From Caballeronia sp. (GTDB lineage: Bacteria > Pseudomonadota > Gammaproteobacteria > Burkholderiales > Burkholderiaceae), in NCBI RefSeq assembly GCF_028292365.1, contig NZ_JAQGMM010000433.1, forward strand, positions 1 through 41,477: a stretch of DNA of 41,477 nt, in the 5' to 3' direction. Made by a program: the position numbers and the translations under genes. How positions within the stretch are numbered: the stretch's first letter is position 1; each line of letters starts with the position of its first letter. The notes beneath the pieces were generated by a model, which was given only the letters and a program-made list of their open reading frames with translations, ran no database searches and was not told the origin of the DNA. Shown piece after piece: positions 7,571 through 15,738 of the stretch.

Positions 7571-9865
7571 TCAGACTTCTGCTATTTCCTTACTTTTCGC
7601 AATCAACGCCTCTCGCACGGCGCGGGCCGCCAGAATCATGTTTGTCAATGCCGCCTCCGTCTCCGGCCACGCGCGCGTTTTCAAACCGCAGTCAGGGTTG
7701 ACCCATAGATGCTCCGCAGGAATGACCTCGCATGCACGCTCAAGCAGGCGCTGCATCGTCGCAACGCTCGGCACCCGCGCCGCATGTGAGTCATAGACGC
7801 CAGGCCCGATTCCATTCGGGTAGACGAACGCACCGAAGCCGTCCAGCAGTTCCATTGAAGAGCGCGACGTCTCGATCGTGATCACGTCCGCATCCAGCGC
7901 TGCGATGGAGGGGAGAATGTCGTTGAACTCCGAATAACACATGTGGGTGTGAATCTGCGTTGCATCGGAGACGCCACTAGCGGCGATCTTGAAAGCCCGG
8001 GTTGCCCAGTCAAGGTAAGCGGGCCACTCGGCCTGACGCAATGGCAAGCCTTCGCGGAACGCCGGTTCATCGATCTGAATGATGCGGATGCCGGCCTTTT
8101 CAAGGTCCATTACCTCGTCGCGAATGGCCAGCGCAAGCTGCAGCGCCGTCGTTTCGCGGGGTTGATCGTCACGGACAAAAGACCACTGGAGCATGGTCAC
8201 CGGTCCCGTAAGAATGCCTTTCATCACGCGGTCGGTCAGCGATTGCGCATGGCACATGTTGTCCACCGTCATGGGCTCCGGACGATAGATGTCGCCGTAA
8301 ATGATGGGCGGCTTGACGCATCGCGAGCCGTAGTTCTGAACCCAGCCGTTCTCCGTCAGCGCAAATCCCCAAAGCTTCTCCGCGAAAAACTCGACCATGT
8401 CGTTACGTTCCGCTTCGCCATGCACGAGTACGTCGAGCCCGAGCTCCTCCTGCTTGCGCACTGCGGCCGTTATCTCCGCGCGCATGCGTTCCAGGTAATC
8501 GAGTGCGCCCAGTTCCCCGCGCCGGTACGCCGCGCGAGCTTGACGGATCGTTGTTGTCTGGGGGAACGAACCTATGGTCGTGGTGGGCAGGAGCGGAAGC
8601 CTGAGCGTATGTCGCTGCACCCGCTTGCGGATGACATAAGGACTTTTACGACTTGCCATCGCCTGGGTGATGGAAGCGGTCCTTCGCCGCACGAGGGTGT
8701 TGACGATCGAGTCCGAGTTGCGTCGCGTATCGAGCGCCGCGTTTGACGCGGCGAGCGCAGATCCGGCTTCTGCCGAATCACTTAACGCGAGCGCAATAGC
8801 AGCGACCTCATCAAGCTTCTCAGTCGCGAATGCAAGCCATGACGTCAAACGGCTATCGAGCCTTTTCTCGGAGGCAAGCGTGACCGGCACATGCAGCAAC
8901 GAACAGGACGGCGCAATCCATAAGTTATCCGACCGTTCTTCACTCAGGCTCCGAAGCGAATCGACGATTTTACCGAGGTCTGCCCGCCAGATATTCCGAC
9001 CATCGATCACACCTACCGACAGCACTTTGCCCGCTGGCAGCGCCGCGCGCCACGCGTCCAGTTGTTCGGGCGCCCTGATCAGGTCGATATGAACACCCTG
9101 CACAGGAAGTTCCGCGACGAGCGGTGCGTGGCGAGCGGTTGTGTCGAAATACGTGCCCAGCATGACCTTGCTGCCTGACGCGCCAAGCACATCGTAGGCG
9201 GCATGAAACGCCTCGATCCATTCGTCATCCAGGTCCAGGCACAGCGCCGGTTCGTCCAGTTGGAACCATTCAATCCCGCGTTGCTTCAACTGGTCGAGAA
9301 TGCGCATATAGCGAATCACGAGCTTTGGCAGAAGTGAAAGCCGGTCAAAGCCGGGAACGGGGCTCTTGGATAGCCATAGGTACGTAATCGGGCCGATGAG
9401 AACCGGCTTGATGGAATGATCCAGTGTCAGCGCTTCATCGATTTCATCGAAGAACCAATCGACCCCGCCATTGAATGTGGTGCTCGGACCCAGCTCCGGC
9501 ACAAGGTAGTGGTAGTTGGTGTCGAACCACTTGGTCATCTCCATGGCGGGCTGCGCCTGGTTGCCTCGCGCCAGCTCATAATATTGCGTGAGCGAGAGCG
9601 CCGACGGGTCAAATTCGAACCGCTCCGGCAACGCACCTAATAGCGCAGTCAGGTTCAGCATCTGGTCGTAGTAGGCGAAATCGCCGACCGCTATAAAATC
9701 CAGCTTCGCCGAGCGCTGCAACGACCAATGGCGCGCACGCAACGCCGCCGCGACGTTACGTACATGAGCTTCGTTGCACTCCCCGCGCCAGAAAGCCTCT
9801 TGCGCGAACTTGAGTTCGCGTTGCGCGCCGATGCGCGGAAAACCGTGTAGATGAGTGCGAGCCAT
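7571..9865 (-). CDS. metE: Cobalamin-independent methionine synthase MetE (first copy)
   Basis: A full-length 764-residue MetE: N-terminal domain beginning MARTHLHGFPRIGAQRELKF, the linker [17 protein letters not shown] that starts the catalytic barrel, and zinc ligands in [10 protein letters not shown] (His and Cys), VITIETSRS (Glu) and NPDCGLKTR (Cys). It transfers the methyl group of 5-methyltetrahydropteroyl-triglutamate to homocysteine to make methionine, in the cytoplasm. The ATG at 9865 follows an AAGGA ribosome site by 8 bases. A second metE lies at 19876-22155; the two proteins differ at many positions throughout (for example KSPVPGFDRLSLLPKL against [16 protein letters not shown]), so this is not a recent duplication. 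A motif shared with the second metE sits upstream at 9929-9956. The nickel/cobalt permease gene lies further upstream on the same strand. Confidence 0.97.
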   Translation of the reverse strand: MARTHLHGFPRIGAQRELKFAQEAFWRGECNEAHVRNVAAALRARHWSLQRSAKLDFIAVGDFAYYDQMLNLTALLGALPERFEFDPSALSLTQYYELARGNQAQPAMEMTKWFDTNYHYLVPELGPSTTFNGGVDWFFDEIDEALTLDHSIKPVLIGPITYLWLSKSPVPGFDRLSLLPKLVIRYMRILDQLKQRGIEWFQLDEPALCLDLDDEWIEAFHAAYDVLGASGSKVMLGTYFDTTARHAPLVAELPVQGVHIDLIRAPEQLDAWRAALPAGKVLSVGVIDGRNIWRADLGKIVDSLRSLSEERSDNLWIAPSCSLLHVPVTLASEKRLDSRLTSWLAFATEKLDEVAAIALALSDSAEAGSALAASNAALDTRRNSDSIVNTLVRRRTASITQAMASRKSPYVIRKRVQRHTLRLPLLPTTTIGSFPQTTTIRQARAAYRRGELGALDYLERMRAEITAAVRKQEELGLDVLVHGEAERNDMVEFFAEKLWGFALTENGWVQNYGSRCVKPPIIYGDIYRPEPMTVDNMCHAQSLTDRVMKGILTGPVTMLQWSFVRDDQPRETTALQLALAIRDEVMDLEKAGIRIIQIDEPAFREGLPLRQAEWPAYLDWATRAFKIAASGVSDATQIHTHMCYSEFNDILPSIAALDADVITIETSRSSMELLDGFGAFVYPNGIGPGVYDSHAARVPSVATMQRLLERACEVIPAEHLWVNPDCGLKTRAWPETEAALTNMILAARAVREALIAKSKEIAEV

Positions 9866-9928
9866 GATGCGTCCTTAACCGAGTGGCCCACAGTCTGAAT
9901 GCCGACGTGTTATTCAACAAGGGACATG

Positions 9929-9956
9929 TTTTCATCTTCCTATTAGTTTCGTTCAT
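9929..9956 (-). promoter_or_regulatory. Candidate MetR-type operator of the first metE
   Basis: Read on the minus strand, this 28-base segment begins ATGAACGAAACTAATAG and ends ATGAAAA. The segment upstream of the second metE (22223-22250) matches it at 20 of 28 positions, with the pattern ATGAANGNAACTAATNG followed by ATGA after four variable bases. There are 63 bases between its near edge and the metE start codon, against 67 at the second metE. Because the other copy lies in the metE-metR divergent region, it is a reasonable candidate for a MetR (LysR-type) binding site. I cannot confirm this without footprint data or a genome-wide motif search. Confidence 0.5.
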
Positions 9957-10146
9957 GTGGGGACAACTTGCGCAACCTTGCGACATCGTCAAAAATCGGA
10001 CAGCGCGGCGGGAAGCGCGTGTGCTCGCCGATGTTTATGGGCAGATGATTTTTCCCCGAGCCGATGCAATCGACGCGGCCTCGCTTAACAGCGAGCAAAT
10101 TCAGGCGCTGACGAGCGCCCTGGATCAACGCGGTGTGTCGCGTTAG
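9955..10146 (+). CDS. Possible small protein, 63 residues
   Basis: An open frame beginning MWGQLAQPCDIVKNRTARRE and ending QALTSALDQRGVSR. The frame stays open to an earlier ATG at 9883, but that part overlaps the candidate metE regulatory site and reads as a hydrophobic stretch (HVFIFLLVSFMW). The C-terminal half (helix-like, with LNSEQIQALTSAL) looks protein-like and has GC-rich third positions like real genes here. I do not recognise a family. No good ribosome site is visible before 9955. It sits alone between metE and the permease, on the opposite strand to both. Confidence 0.28.
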   Translation: MWGQLAQPCDIVKNRTARREARVLADVYGQMIFPRADAIDAASLNSEQIQALTSALDQRGVSR

Positions 10147-10169
10147 CGGGTATGGAGAGTAAGGAGCGA

Positions 10170-10192
10170 AGCCGCCCGAATCCTGGGCGGCT
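10170..10192 (-). terminator. Probable terminator hairpin after the nickel/cobalt permease gene
   Basis: GCCGCCC at 10171-10177 pairs with GGGCGGC at 10185-10191, extended by one A-T pair on the outside, with a 7-nt loop. It lies about 50 bases past the permease stop on the minus strand. The sequence after the stem on that strand is TCGCTCC, so the T run is poor. Confidence 0.4.
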
Positions 10193-10218
10193 GGCTTATG
10201 CGTCCAGCGGCTGCTCCC

Positions 10219-10260
10219 GCGGCTAACTTCTAGCGGCTAACTTCTAGCGGCTAACTTCCA
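10219..10260. repeat. Three tandem copies of a 14-bp unit across the permease stop codon
   Basis: The unit GCGGCTAACTTCTA occurs at 10219-10232 and 10233-10246, and as GCGGCTAACTTCCA at 10247-10260. The minus-strand permease gene ends inside this array: its last codons (GAA GTT AGC CGC) and its stop TAG come from the repeat. As 14 is not a multiple of three, gain or loss of a unit on the coding side would change the protein's C-terminus. Confidence 0.9.
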
Positions 10261-11350
10261 GCTCGTCGAAACGCTTGGCGCGATAGATCAGGACCGACAC
10301 GATCCAGCTAAAGGCAAAAATCCCGATGATGACAAAGCCCAGCGTGCCGAAATTATCGTTCAGGGTCCCTATGGCATCCCACACCGGACCTTGCAGCTTC
10401 AATTGATCTGCGAGCAGCCCAAGCGCTTCTATCCCGCCAATCACAATAGCCACGATCACGGACACCAGCGTGATGGTCATGTTGTAGTAGATTTTCCGGA
10501 TCGGCTTAAGGTAGGCCCATCCGTAGGCGCCAAGCATCAGGTGACCGTCCAGCGTGTCTATCAGCGACATGCCGGCGCTGAACAGTACCGGGAACACCAT
10601 GATCGCCCAGGGCGAGAGCCCTTGCGACGTCTGGGTTGCCGCTATGCCGAGCAAGCCAATTTCCGTCGCTGTATCGAATCCGAGACCGAACAGGAAACCT
10701 AGCGGGTACATTTGCCAGCTTCGCGTGATCATGCGAAATAGCGGGCGAAAGAGGCGAGCCAGAAATCCACGATCGGCCAAAAGCAGATCGAAATCGTCGT
10801 CAACGTACGCGCCGCCACTCCTGATGTTGCGCCACGCTTTATAGATCGACCTAAGGATAATCAGGTTCATCAGGGCAATCGCGAACAGGAATAACGCCGA
10901 CACCAGCGTGCCGACCACGCCTCCGATTTCCTTGTAGTGGTCGAACCGCCCTTGCATGGCCGACGTTGCAACAGCCACCCCGACAGACGCGAGCACGACC
11001 ACGGTCGAGTGCCCAAGGGAAAAGAAGAAGCCGACGGCAACGGGGCGTTTTTTCTCCTGCATAAGCTTGCGGGTGACATTGTCAATAGCTGCTATATGGT
11101 CGGCATCCACCGCATGACGCAGGCCGAATCCGTAGGCCAGCAAGGCGGTTCCCAGAAGTACCGGATGATGGCGGAACGCCACGAGTGCCCAAACCCAGGC
11201 GAGGACATTGATCGCAATCAGTAAGCCGTAAATGCCGAAAAGCTTGCTCCGTACCTTGGCGCCCGAGTCGTTAAAGATCTGTACCAGTCGAGTAATCAAT
11301 GGAAACCCTTTGGGAATGCGCGTCCCGCTTGAAGTAATTTTTAACTTCAT
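10244..11350 (-). CDS. NiCoT-family nickel/cobalt permease (HoxN/NixA type)
   Basis: About 368 residues, several membrane helices. The family signatures are present: GLRHAVDADHIAAIDNVTRK (the H-x4-D-H metal motif in helix II), FGLGFDTATEIGLL and GMSLIDTLDGHLMLGAYGW. The family (TC 2.A.52) takes up Ni2+ and/or Co2+ across the inner membrane with high affinity. The ATG at 11350 is used here; the frame stays open to a TTG at 11374 that has an AAGG about 6 bases upstream, so the longer form is possible. Metal preference cannot be read from the sequence. It neighbours the cobalamin-independent metE but is separated from it by about 380 bases and probably a terminator. No urease, hydrogenase or cobalamin genes are in the window. 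Confidence 0.93.
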   Translation of the reverse strand: MKLKITSSGTRIPKGFPLITRLVQIFNDSGAKVRSKLFGIYGLLIAINVLAWVWALVAFRHHPVLLGTALLAYGFGLRHAVDADHIAAIDNVTRKLMQEKKRPVAVGFFFSLGHSTVVVLASVGVAVATSAMQGRFDHYKEIGGVVGTLVSALFLFAIALMNLIILRSIYKAWRNIRSGGAYVDDDFDLLLADRGFLARLFRPLFRMITRSWQMYPLGFLFGLGFDTATEIGLLGIAATQTSQGLSPWAIMVFPVLFSAGMSLIDTLDGHLMLGAYGWAYLKPIRKIYYNMTITLVSVIVAIVIGGIEALGLLADQLKLQGPVWDAIGTLNDNFGTLGFVIIGIFAFSWIVSVLIYRAKRFDELEVSR

Positions 11351-11692
11351 ACACAAGAGTTGTGCCAATGGCAAGGATGCCTTGGTCGAAGGGGTTACGA
11401 AAGGTCTTTAGCAACAATTGGCAGGGTGAGCAGCGGCGCGGGAACGCCCTAAAGTGGCGCTGAACGAGCGGAGATTGGGCGCGCTCGCACCAGTAGCAAG
11501 CCCAGCCATCCGCCGGGTAGCGCGGGTTGCCTCAGCCATCTCGCGGGGTTGCGACCACCCTCGCCCACAAGGCACCGAGTATTACCCCAGCCGATCAACA
11601 CCATAACCAATACCGATTGTTGTTGATCTGCAATTTTCTCGTTCCTAAGATGAATCAGCCGAAAAAAAAGCGATAACACGGAGACACTGATT
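11351..11692. other. Divergent promoter region between permease and the glutamylation operon
   Basis: These 342 bases separate the minus-strand permease from the plus-strand ligase operon and must hold both promoters. I looked on the minus strand for a cobalamin riboswitch ahead of the permease and saw no B12 box. A clear dyad (11593-11628) lies near the operon side. Several GC-rich short stems lie between 11450 and 11580. The ligase start at 11693 has a CGGAGA ribosome site about 10 bases upstream. Confidence 0.5.
11593..11628. promoter_or_regulatory. Dyad GATCAACA / TGTTGATC, candidate operator of the ligase operon
   Basis: GATCAACA at 11593-11600 is the exact reverse complement of TGTTGATC at 11621-11628, with 20 bases between the arms. 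A second small palindrome (CAAT-ACCG-ATTG) lies inside. The right arm is 64 bases before the ligase start codon, a normal place for a regulator site. The likely regulator is the LysR protein encoded at 17252-18223, but this is inference. Confidence 0.45.
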
Positions 11693-13090
11693 ATGGATGC
11701 GCAAGCGAAGCCCGAACGGGCAATCAAGACAGTGGAAGATGCGATTCGTCTGGTGGAGGCGAGCAGGCTGACGCATATCAAAGTGGGCCTGTCCGATATC
11801 GACGGTATCTTGCGCGGGAAATATCTGCGCAAGGATAAATTCCTCGGAGCACTGCGTTCGGGATTCGCCTTCTGCAATGTCGTATTGGGCTGGGACGCCG
11901 ACGACCAGATGTACGACAACACGAAATACACCGGCTGGCACACGGCCTATCCGGACGCCATGGTGCGCATCGTACCGGAGAGCTGCCGGCGTTTGCCGCT
12001 GGAACAGGGCGACGGCGAAGACATGCTGTTCTTCCTTGCCGAATTTGTTGGGGATGCCGAAGCAATTTGCCCACGGGGCTTGTTGCAACGGGTATTGAAG
12101 CGCGCAAGCGACATGGGATTCGAGGCTTCTGCCGCGCTTGAATATGAATTCTTCATGTTTGAGGAAACGCCCCATTCGGTGCGCGAAAAAAACTACCGCG
12201 ACCTGAAGAACTGGACGCCGGGCAATTTCGGCTACTCGGTACTGCGCAGTACGGTCGAAGGCGATTTTTATCGGCAATTGCTCGATATGTGCGAGCAGAT
12301 GGACATGCCGATCGAGGGCCTGCATACCGAAACCGGTCCCGGCGTGCTGGAGGCTGCGCTTGCGGTCGACGGCGCGTCCGAGATGGCGGACAAGGCCATA
12401 TTGTTCAAGACATTTACCAAGGCGCTGGCTCAGAAAAATAATCTGATGGCGACCTTCATGGCGAAATGGTCGCATGACCACCCAGGACAGAGCGGTCATA
12501 TCCATTTGTCCTTGCGTGAGGCGAGCACGGGCAAGTCGGCGTTTTACGACGAAAGCCGTCCTTACAATATGAGCGTCAAGCAGGCCAGTTTCATGGCGGG
12601 GGTGCAACGCTACCTGCCCGAATTCATGTCGATGTTCGCGCAGACCGTCAATAGCTATTCACGGCTGGTGCCGGGCTATTGGGCGCCGCTGGATGCAACA
12701 TGGGGCGTTGAGAATCGAACGACAGCCTTGCGGCTGATCCCGGGTTCGGAAAAATCTCAGCGCGTTGAAGTCCGCATTGGTTCGGCCGACGCGAATCCCT
12801 ACATTGCATTGGCAGCCGCTTTGGGCGCCGGCTTGCATGGCATCGAACAGGGTCTGGATCCAGGGCAGATCGTCGAGGGCAACGCCTATACGCAGGAATT
12901 CCCCGCCCATCTGAAATTGCCTTGCACGTTGTGGGAGGCCGCACAGCGACTGCGCCATTCGGAAGCCGCGAAGACTTTGTTTGGCGAAGCATTCGTCGAG
13001 CATTTTGTCGCGACCCGCGAATGGGAAGAGCGACAGTTCCGACGGCATGTCACCGATTGGGAACTAGCCCGCTATTTCGAGATTATCTGA
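11693..13090 (+). CDS. Glutamine-synthetase-like gamma-glutamyl-amine ligase
   Basis: A 465-residue member of the glutamine synthetase fold. The N-terminal beta-grasp contains HIKVGLSDIDGILRGKYL; the catalytic barrel shows metal-binding ALEYEFFMFEE, LHTETGPGVLEAAL and GQSGHIHLSL, and substrate-binding NSYSRLVPGYWAP and ALRLIPGS. True glutamine synthetase has PGYEAP at that loop; the Glu there helps bind and deprotonate ammonium. Here it is Trp, so ammonia is an unlikely substrate and a bulkier amine is expected, as in PuuA, IpuC and the GlnA3/GlnA4 proteins. No adenylylation-type Tyr loop (NLYDLPPEE) was seen. It is the first gene of an operon with an aldehyde dehydrogenase 20 bases downstream, an iron alcohol dehydrogenase and an M81 metallopeptidase. 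Likely reaction: ATP + glutamate + amine to gamma-glutamyl amide. The amine is not known; an amino alcohol fits the neighbours best. Confidence 0.88.
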   Translation: MDAQAKPERAIKTVEDAIRLVEASRLTHIKVGLSDIDGILRGKYLRKDKFLGALRSGFAFCNVVLGWDADDQMYDNTKYTGWHTAYPDAMVRIVPESCRRLPLEQGDGEDMLFFLAEFVGDAEAICPRGLLQRVLKRASDMGFEASAALEYEFFMFEETPHSVREKNYRDLKNWTPGNFGYSVLRSTVEGDFYRQLLDMCEQMDMPIEGLHTETGPGVLEAALAVDGASEMADKAILFKTFTKALAQKNNLMATFMAKWSHDHPGQSGHIHLSLREASTGKSAFYDESRPYNMSVKQASFMAGVQRYLPEFMSMFAQTVNSYSRLVPGYWAPLDATWGVENRTTALRLIPGSEKSQRVEVRIGSADANPYIALAAALGAGLHGIEQGLDPGQIVEGNAYTQEFPAHLKLPCTLWEAAQRLRHSEAAKTLFGEAFVEHFVATREWEERQFRRHVTDWELARYFEII

Positions 13091-13110
13091 GTCCAAACAT
13101 CCAAGCCAAT

Positions 13111-14505
13111 ATGATGAAAGAAGAACTGATTACCATTAGCCCGATTGACGGCAGCGAATTCGTGCGCCGGCCTTATGCGAGCGAATCGCAGATTCAGCAG
13201 ACGCTACAGCGCGCGAAAACTGCCCAGAAGGCGTGGGCTGCACGACCGCTCTCGGAGCGGCTGGCGCTGGTTGGTCAGGCCGTAGAACACTTCGTCCAAA
13301 ACAAGGCAGCCATCGCCGAGGCGATTACGCGTCAGATGGGACGCCCGTTGCGCTACACCGCCGGCGAAGTGGACGGCTTTGCCTCGCGGGCGCGCCACAT
13401 GATGGCGATTGCCGAAGATGCATTGAAGCTCGTGCAAGTGGTCCCGCAGGAAGGCTTTACCCGTTTTATATCGCGTGAGCCGGTTGGTGTTGTGCTCACC
13501 ATCGCGCCGTGGAATTACCCCTTGCTGACGGCAGTCAATAGTATTGTCCCGGCATTGCTCGCGGGCAACGCCGTGATTCTCAAGCACTCCGACCAAACAC
13601 CATTGTGCGCCGAGCTCATTCACCAGGCCTTTGTCCAGGCTGAATTGCCCGAGGGTGTGTTTCAGTATCTGCATGTGGATCATGAACGTGTGCGTCGATT
13701 GATACACGCGAACGAGATCGGCTTTGTCTGTTTCACCGGTTCGGTGGGCGGGGGACGCATTGTCGAGGAAGCGGCGGCCGGGCGGTTTATTGGGGTTGGG
13801 CTGGAACTGGGCGGTAATGATCCGGCCTACGTGCGAAGCGATGCCAATCTCGACTACGCAGTAGAGACGCTGGTCGACGGCGCCTTCTTCAATTCGGGCC
13901 AGTCATGCTGCGGTATCCAAAGAATTTATGTGGCTCAGCCTCTGTACAAGGATTTTATCGAGCGCGCGGTGGCGCTCACGAATCAATATGTGCTGGGCAA
14001 TCCGCTTGATGCGCAAACTACGCTTGGACCGGTAGTCCGTACCGCAGCAGCCGACGGGGTGCGGACCGTAATCGCCGAGGCACTCGCCAAAGGCGCTAAA
14101 AATCTGATCGACGAAACTCGGTTCGGCATGTCGCACGCCGGCACACCCTATGTGGCGCCGGGCGTGTTTGTGGATGTCGATCACGGCATGACGCTGATGA
14201 ACGATGAGTGTTTCGGCCCGGTGGTTGGCATCATGCCGGTGTCCGGAGATGAACAAGCCATCGAACTGATGAACGACAGCCCCTACGGTTTGACGGCCAG
14301 TGTGTTCACGAGCGACGAAGAAGCCGCGCTATCGATCGGCCGCCGTGTAGAAACCGGCACCTTCTTCATGAACCGCTGCGACTATCTCGACCCTGCACTG
14401 GCCTGGACCGGAGTGAAGAATACCGGCCGAGGTGTGACCTTGTCGGCAATCGGATACGAGCACCTGACACGAGCCAAATCTTTTCATCTGAAAACCCGTC
14501 TCTGA
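13111..14505 (+). CDS. Aldehyde dehydrogenase of the glutamylation operon
   Basis: A 464-residue NAD(P)-dependent aldehyde dehydrogenase from the ATG at 13111 (a second ATG is the next codon). The frame is open back to 12922 inside the ligase gene, but that part has no family similarity. Catalytic features are complete: IAPWNYP (Asn135), GVGLELGGNDP (Glu232) and NSGQSCCGIQ (nucleophile Cys266, with a second Cys beside it). The cofactor fold FTGSVGGGRIV is present. It starts 20 bases after the ligase stop and ends 23 bases before the alcohol dehydrogenase, so it is cotranscribed. Expected role: oxidation of the aldehyde made by the next gene's enzyme to a carboxylate, probably while still gamma-glutamylated. 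I saw no strong ribosome site, so coupling to ligase translation is possible. Confidence 0.93.
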   Translation: MMKEELITISPIDGSEFVRRPYASESQIQQTLQRAKTAQKAWAARPLSERLALVGQAVEHFVQNKAAIAEAITRQMGRPLRYTAGEVDGFASRARHMMAIAEDALKLVQVVPQEGFTRFISREPVGVVLTIAPWNYPLLTAVNSIVPALLAGNAVILKHSDQTPLCAELIHQAFVQAELPEGVFQYLHVDHERVRRLIHANEIGFVCFTGSVGGGRIVEEAAAGRFIGVGLELGGNDPAYVRSDANLDYAVETLVDGAFFNSGQSCCGIQRIYVAQPLYKDFIERAVALTNQYVLGNPLDAQTTLGPVVRTAAADGVRTVIAEALAKGAKNLIDETRFGMSHAGTPYVAPGVFVDVDHGMTLMNDECFGPVVGIMPVSGDEQAIELMNDSPYGLTASVFTSDEEAALSIGRRVETGTFFMNRCDYLDPALAWTGVKNTGRGVTLSAIGYEHLTRAKSFHLKTRL

Positions 14506-14528
14506 ACGGATCATCGAAGGAATTTCGT

Positions 14529-15701
14529 ATGTCACATCCGTCACTTCCCTCCGCAAACTGGAATTACCCGACCGCAGTCAAGGTCGGCGCAGGCCGGATC
14601 CGCGAATTGCCGCAATGGTGTCAAAGCCTGGGCATGCGCCGGCCGTTGTTGATTACCGACCCGGGTCTGGCCGCATTGCCGCTGATCGGCAGCGTCCTGG
14701 ATCACTGCCGGTCCGCCGGTCTGGAGTGCGGACTGTTTCACGAGATCAAGGGCAATCCGACCGGCAAGAATGTCGACGATGGCGTGGCCATATTCAAGGC
14801 CGGCGGCCATGACGGTGTGATCGCCTTCGGCGGCGGCTCGGCTCTTGATGCAGCCAAGGCCGTGGCGCTAATGGTTGGGCAGGATCGTCCATTGTGGGAT
14901 TTCGAAGACATCGGCGACAACTATCTACGCGTCTATGTGGCCGGCATGGCGCCCGTTGTTGCCGTACCCACCACGGCCGGGACCGGCTCGGAAGTCGGGC
15001 GAGCATCGGTGATCACCGACGACCACGCTCATGTAAAACGCATCATATTCCACGCAAACATGCTGCCCTCGGTCGTCATTCTCGACCCCGAGTTGACGGT
15101 CGGCTTGCCGGCCAAGCTGACAGCGGCGACCGGCATGGATGCGCTCTCGCATAACCTCGAAGCCTATTGTTCACCGTTTTATCATCCGATGGCGACTGGC
15201 ATCGCGGTCGAAGGCATTCGCCTGATCAAGCAGTATCTGCCGCGTGCCGTCAAGGACGGCCAGGACCTCGATGCACGCCTGCAAATGCTGGTGGCGTCGA
15301 GTATGGGCGCCACCGCATTTCAGCGTGGCCTGGGCGCGATGCATGCGCTGGCGCATCCTCTGGGCGCGCTGTATGACGCCCACCACGGCATGCTCAACGC
15401 CATCCTGATGCCGTATGTGCTCAAGGCCAACGAATCGGCGATCTCGGACCGGATCGAACTGTTGGCGCGCTATCTTGAACTGGCGCAGCCGTCGTTCACC
15501 TCCTTCCTCGACTGGGTCCTGATGATGCGCGACACATTGGGCATTCCCCATACGCTGAGCGAGATCGGCATTGATGGCAGCAATGCGGCAAAGGTCGGCG
15601 AAATGGCCGTGGCTGATGGGTCAGCCGGGACCAACCCGATCCCGTTCAGCGACGCCGAGTACAGCCGCATTTTCGTGACGGCGGTAGAGGGCTTGCTGTA
15701 A
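14529..15701 (+). CDS. Iron-containing alcohol dehydrogenase (group III)
   Basis: A 390-residue Fe-ADH. The NAD-binding motif is GVIAFGGGSALDAAKAVAL, followed by VPTTAGTGSEVGRASVITD. The four metal ligands are visible at the family spacing: Asp204 and His208 in GMDALSHNLEAY, His272 in GAMHALAHPLGA and His286 in DAHHGMLN. This is the same spacing as in FucO-type enzymes. A GAAGGAA ribosome site precedes the ATG. It should interconvert an alcohol and an aldehyde with NAD(H). Placed between an aldehyde dehydrogenase and an M81 gene, it probably oxidises the hydroxyl end of the glutamylated amino alcohol. It lacks any N-terminal aldehyde dehydrogenase fusion of the AdhE type. Confidence 0.93.
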   Translation: MSHPSLPSANWNYPTAVKVGAGRIRELPQWCQSLGMRRPLLITDPGLAALPLIGSVLDHCRSAGLECGLFHEIKGNPTGKNVDDGVAIFKAGGHDGVIAFGGGSALDAAKAVALMVGQDRPLWDFEDIGDNYLRVYVAGMAPVVAVPTTAGTGSEVGRASVITDDHAHVKRIIFHANMLPSVVILDPELTVGLPAKLTAATGMDALSHNLEAYCSPFYHPMATGIAVEGIRLIKQYLPRAVKDGQDLDARLQMLVASSMGATAFQRGLGAMHALAHPLGALYDAHHGMLNAILMPYVLKANESAISDRIELLARYLELAQPSFTSFLDWVLMMRDTLGIPHTLSEIGIDGSNAAKVGEMAVADGSAGTNPIPFSDAEYSRIFVTAVEGLL

Positions 15702-15738
15702 AGCCAGTTGATTTGATCAGTGTTATCGAGGGGATGGT

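Noticed and set aside
9866-11692. Cobalamin riboswitch before metE or the NiCoT gene
   Set aside because: I looked for the B12 box and the conserved core on the minus strand in both leaders and did not see them; a covariance search would be decisive.
11645-12607. Minus-strand 320-codon frame opposite the ligase
   Set aside because: The plus-strand glutamine-synthetase fold is unmistakable; the antisense frame is His/Arg-rich without family similarity.
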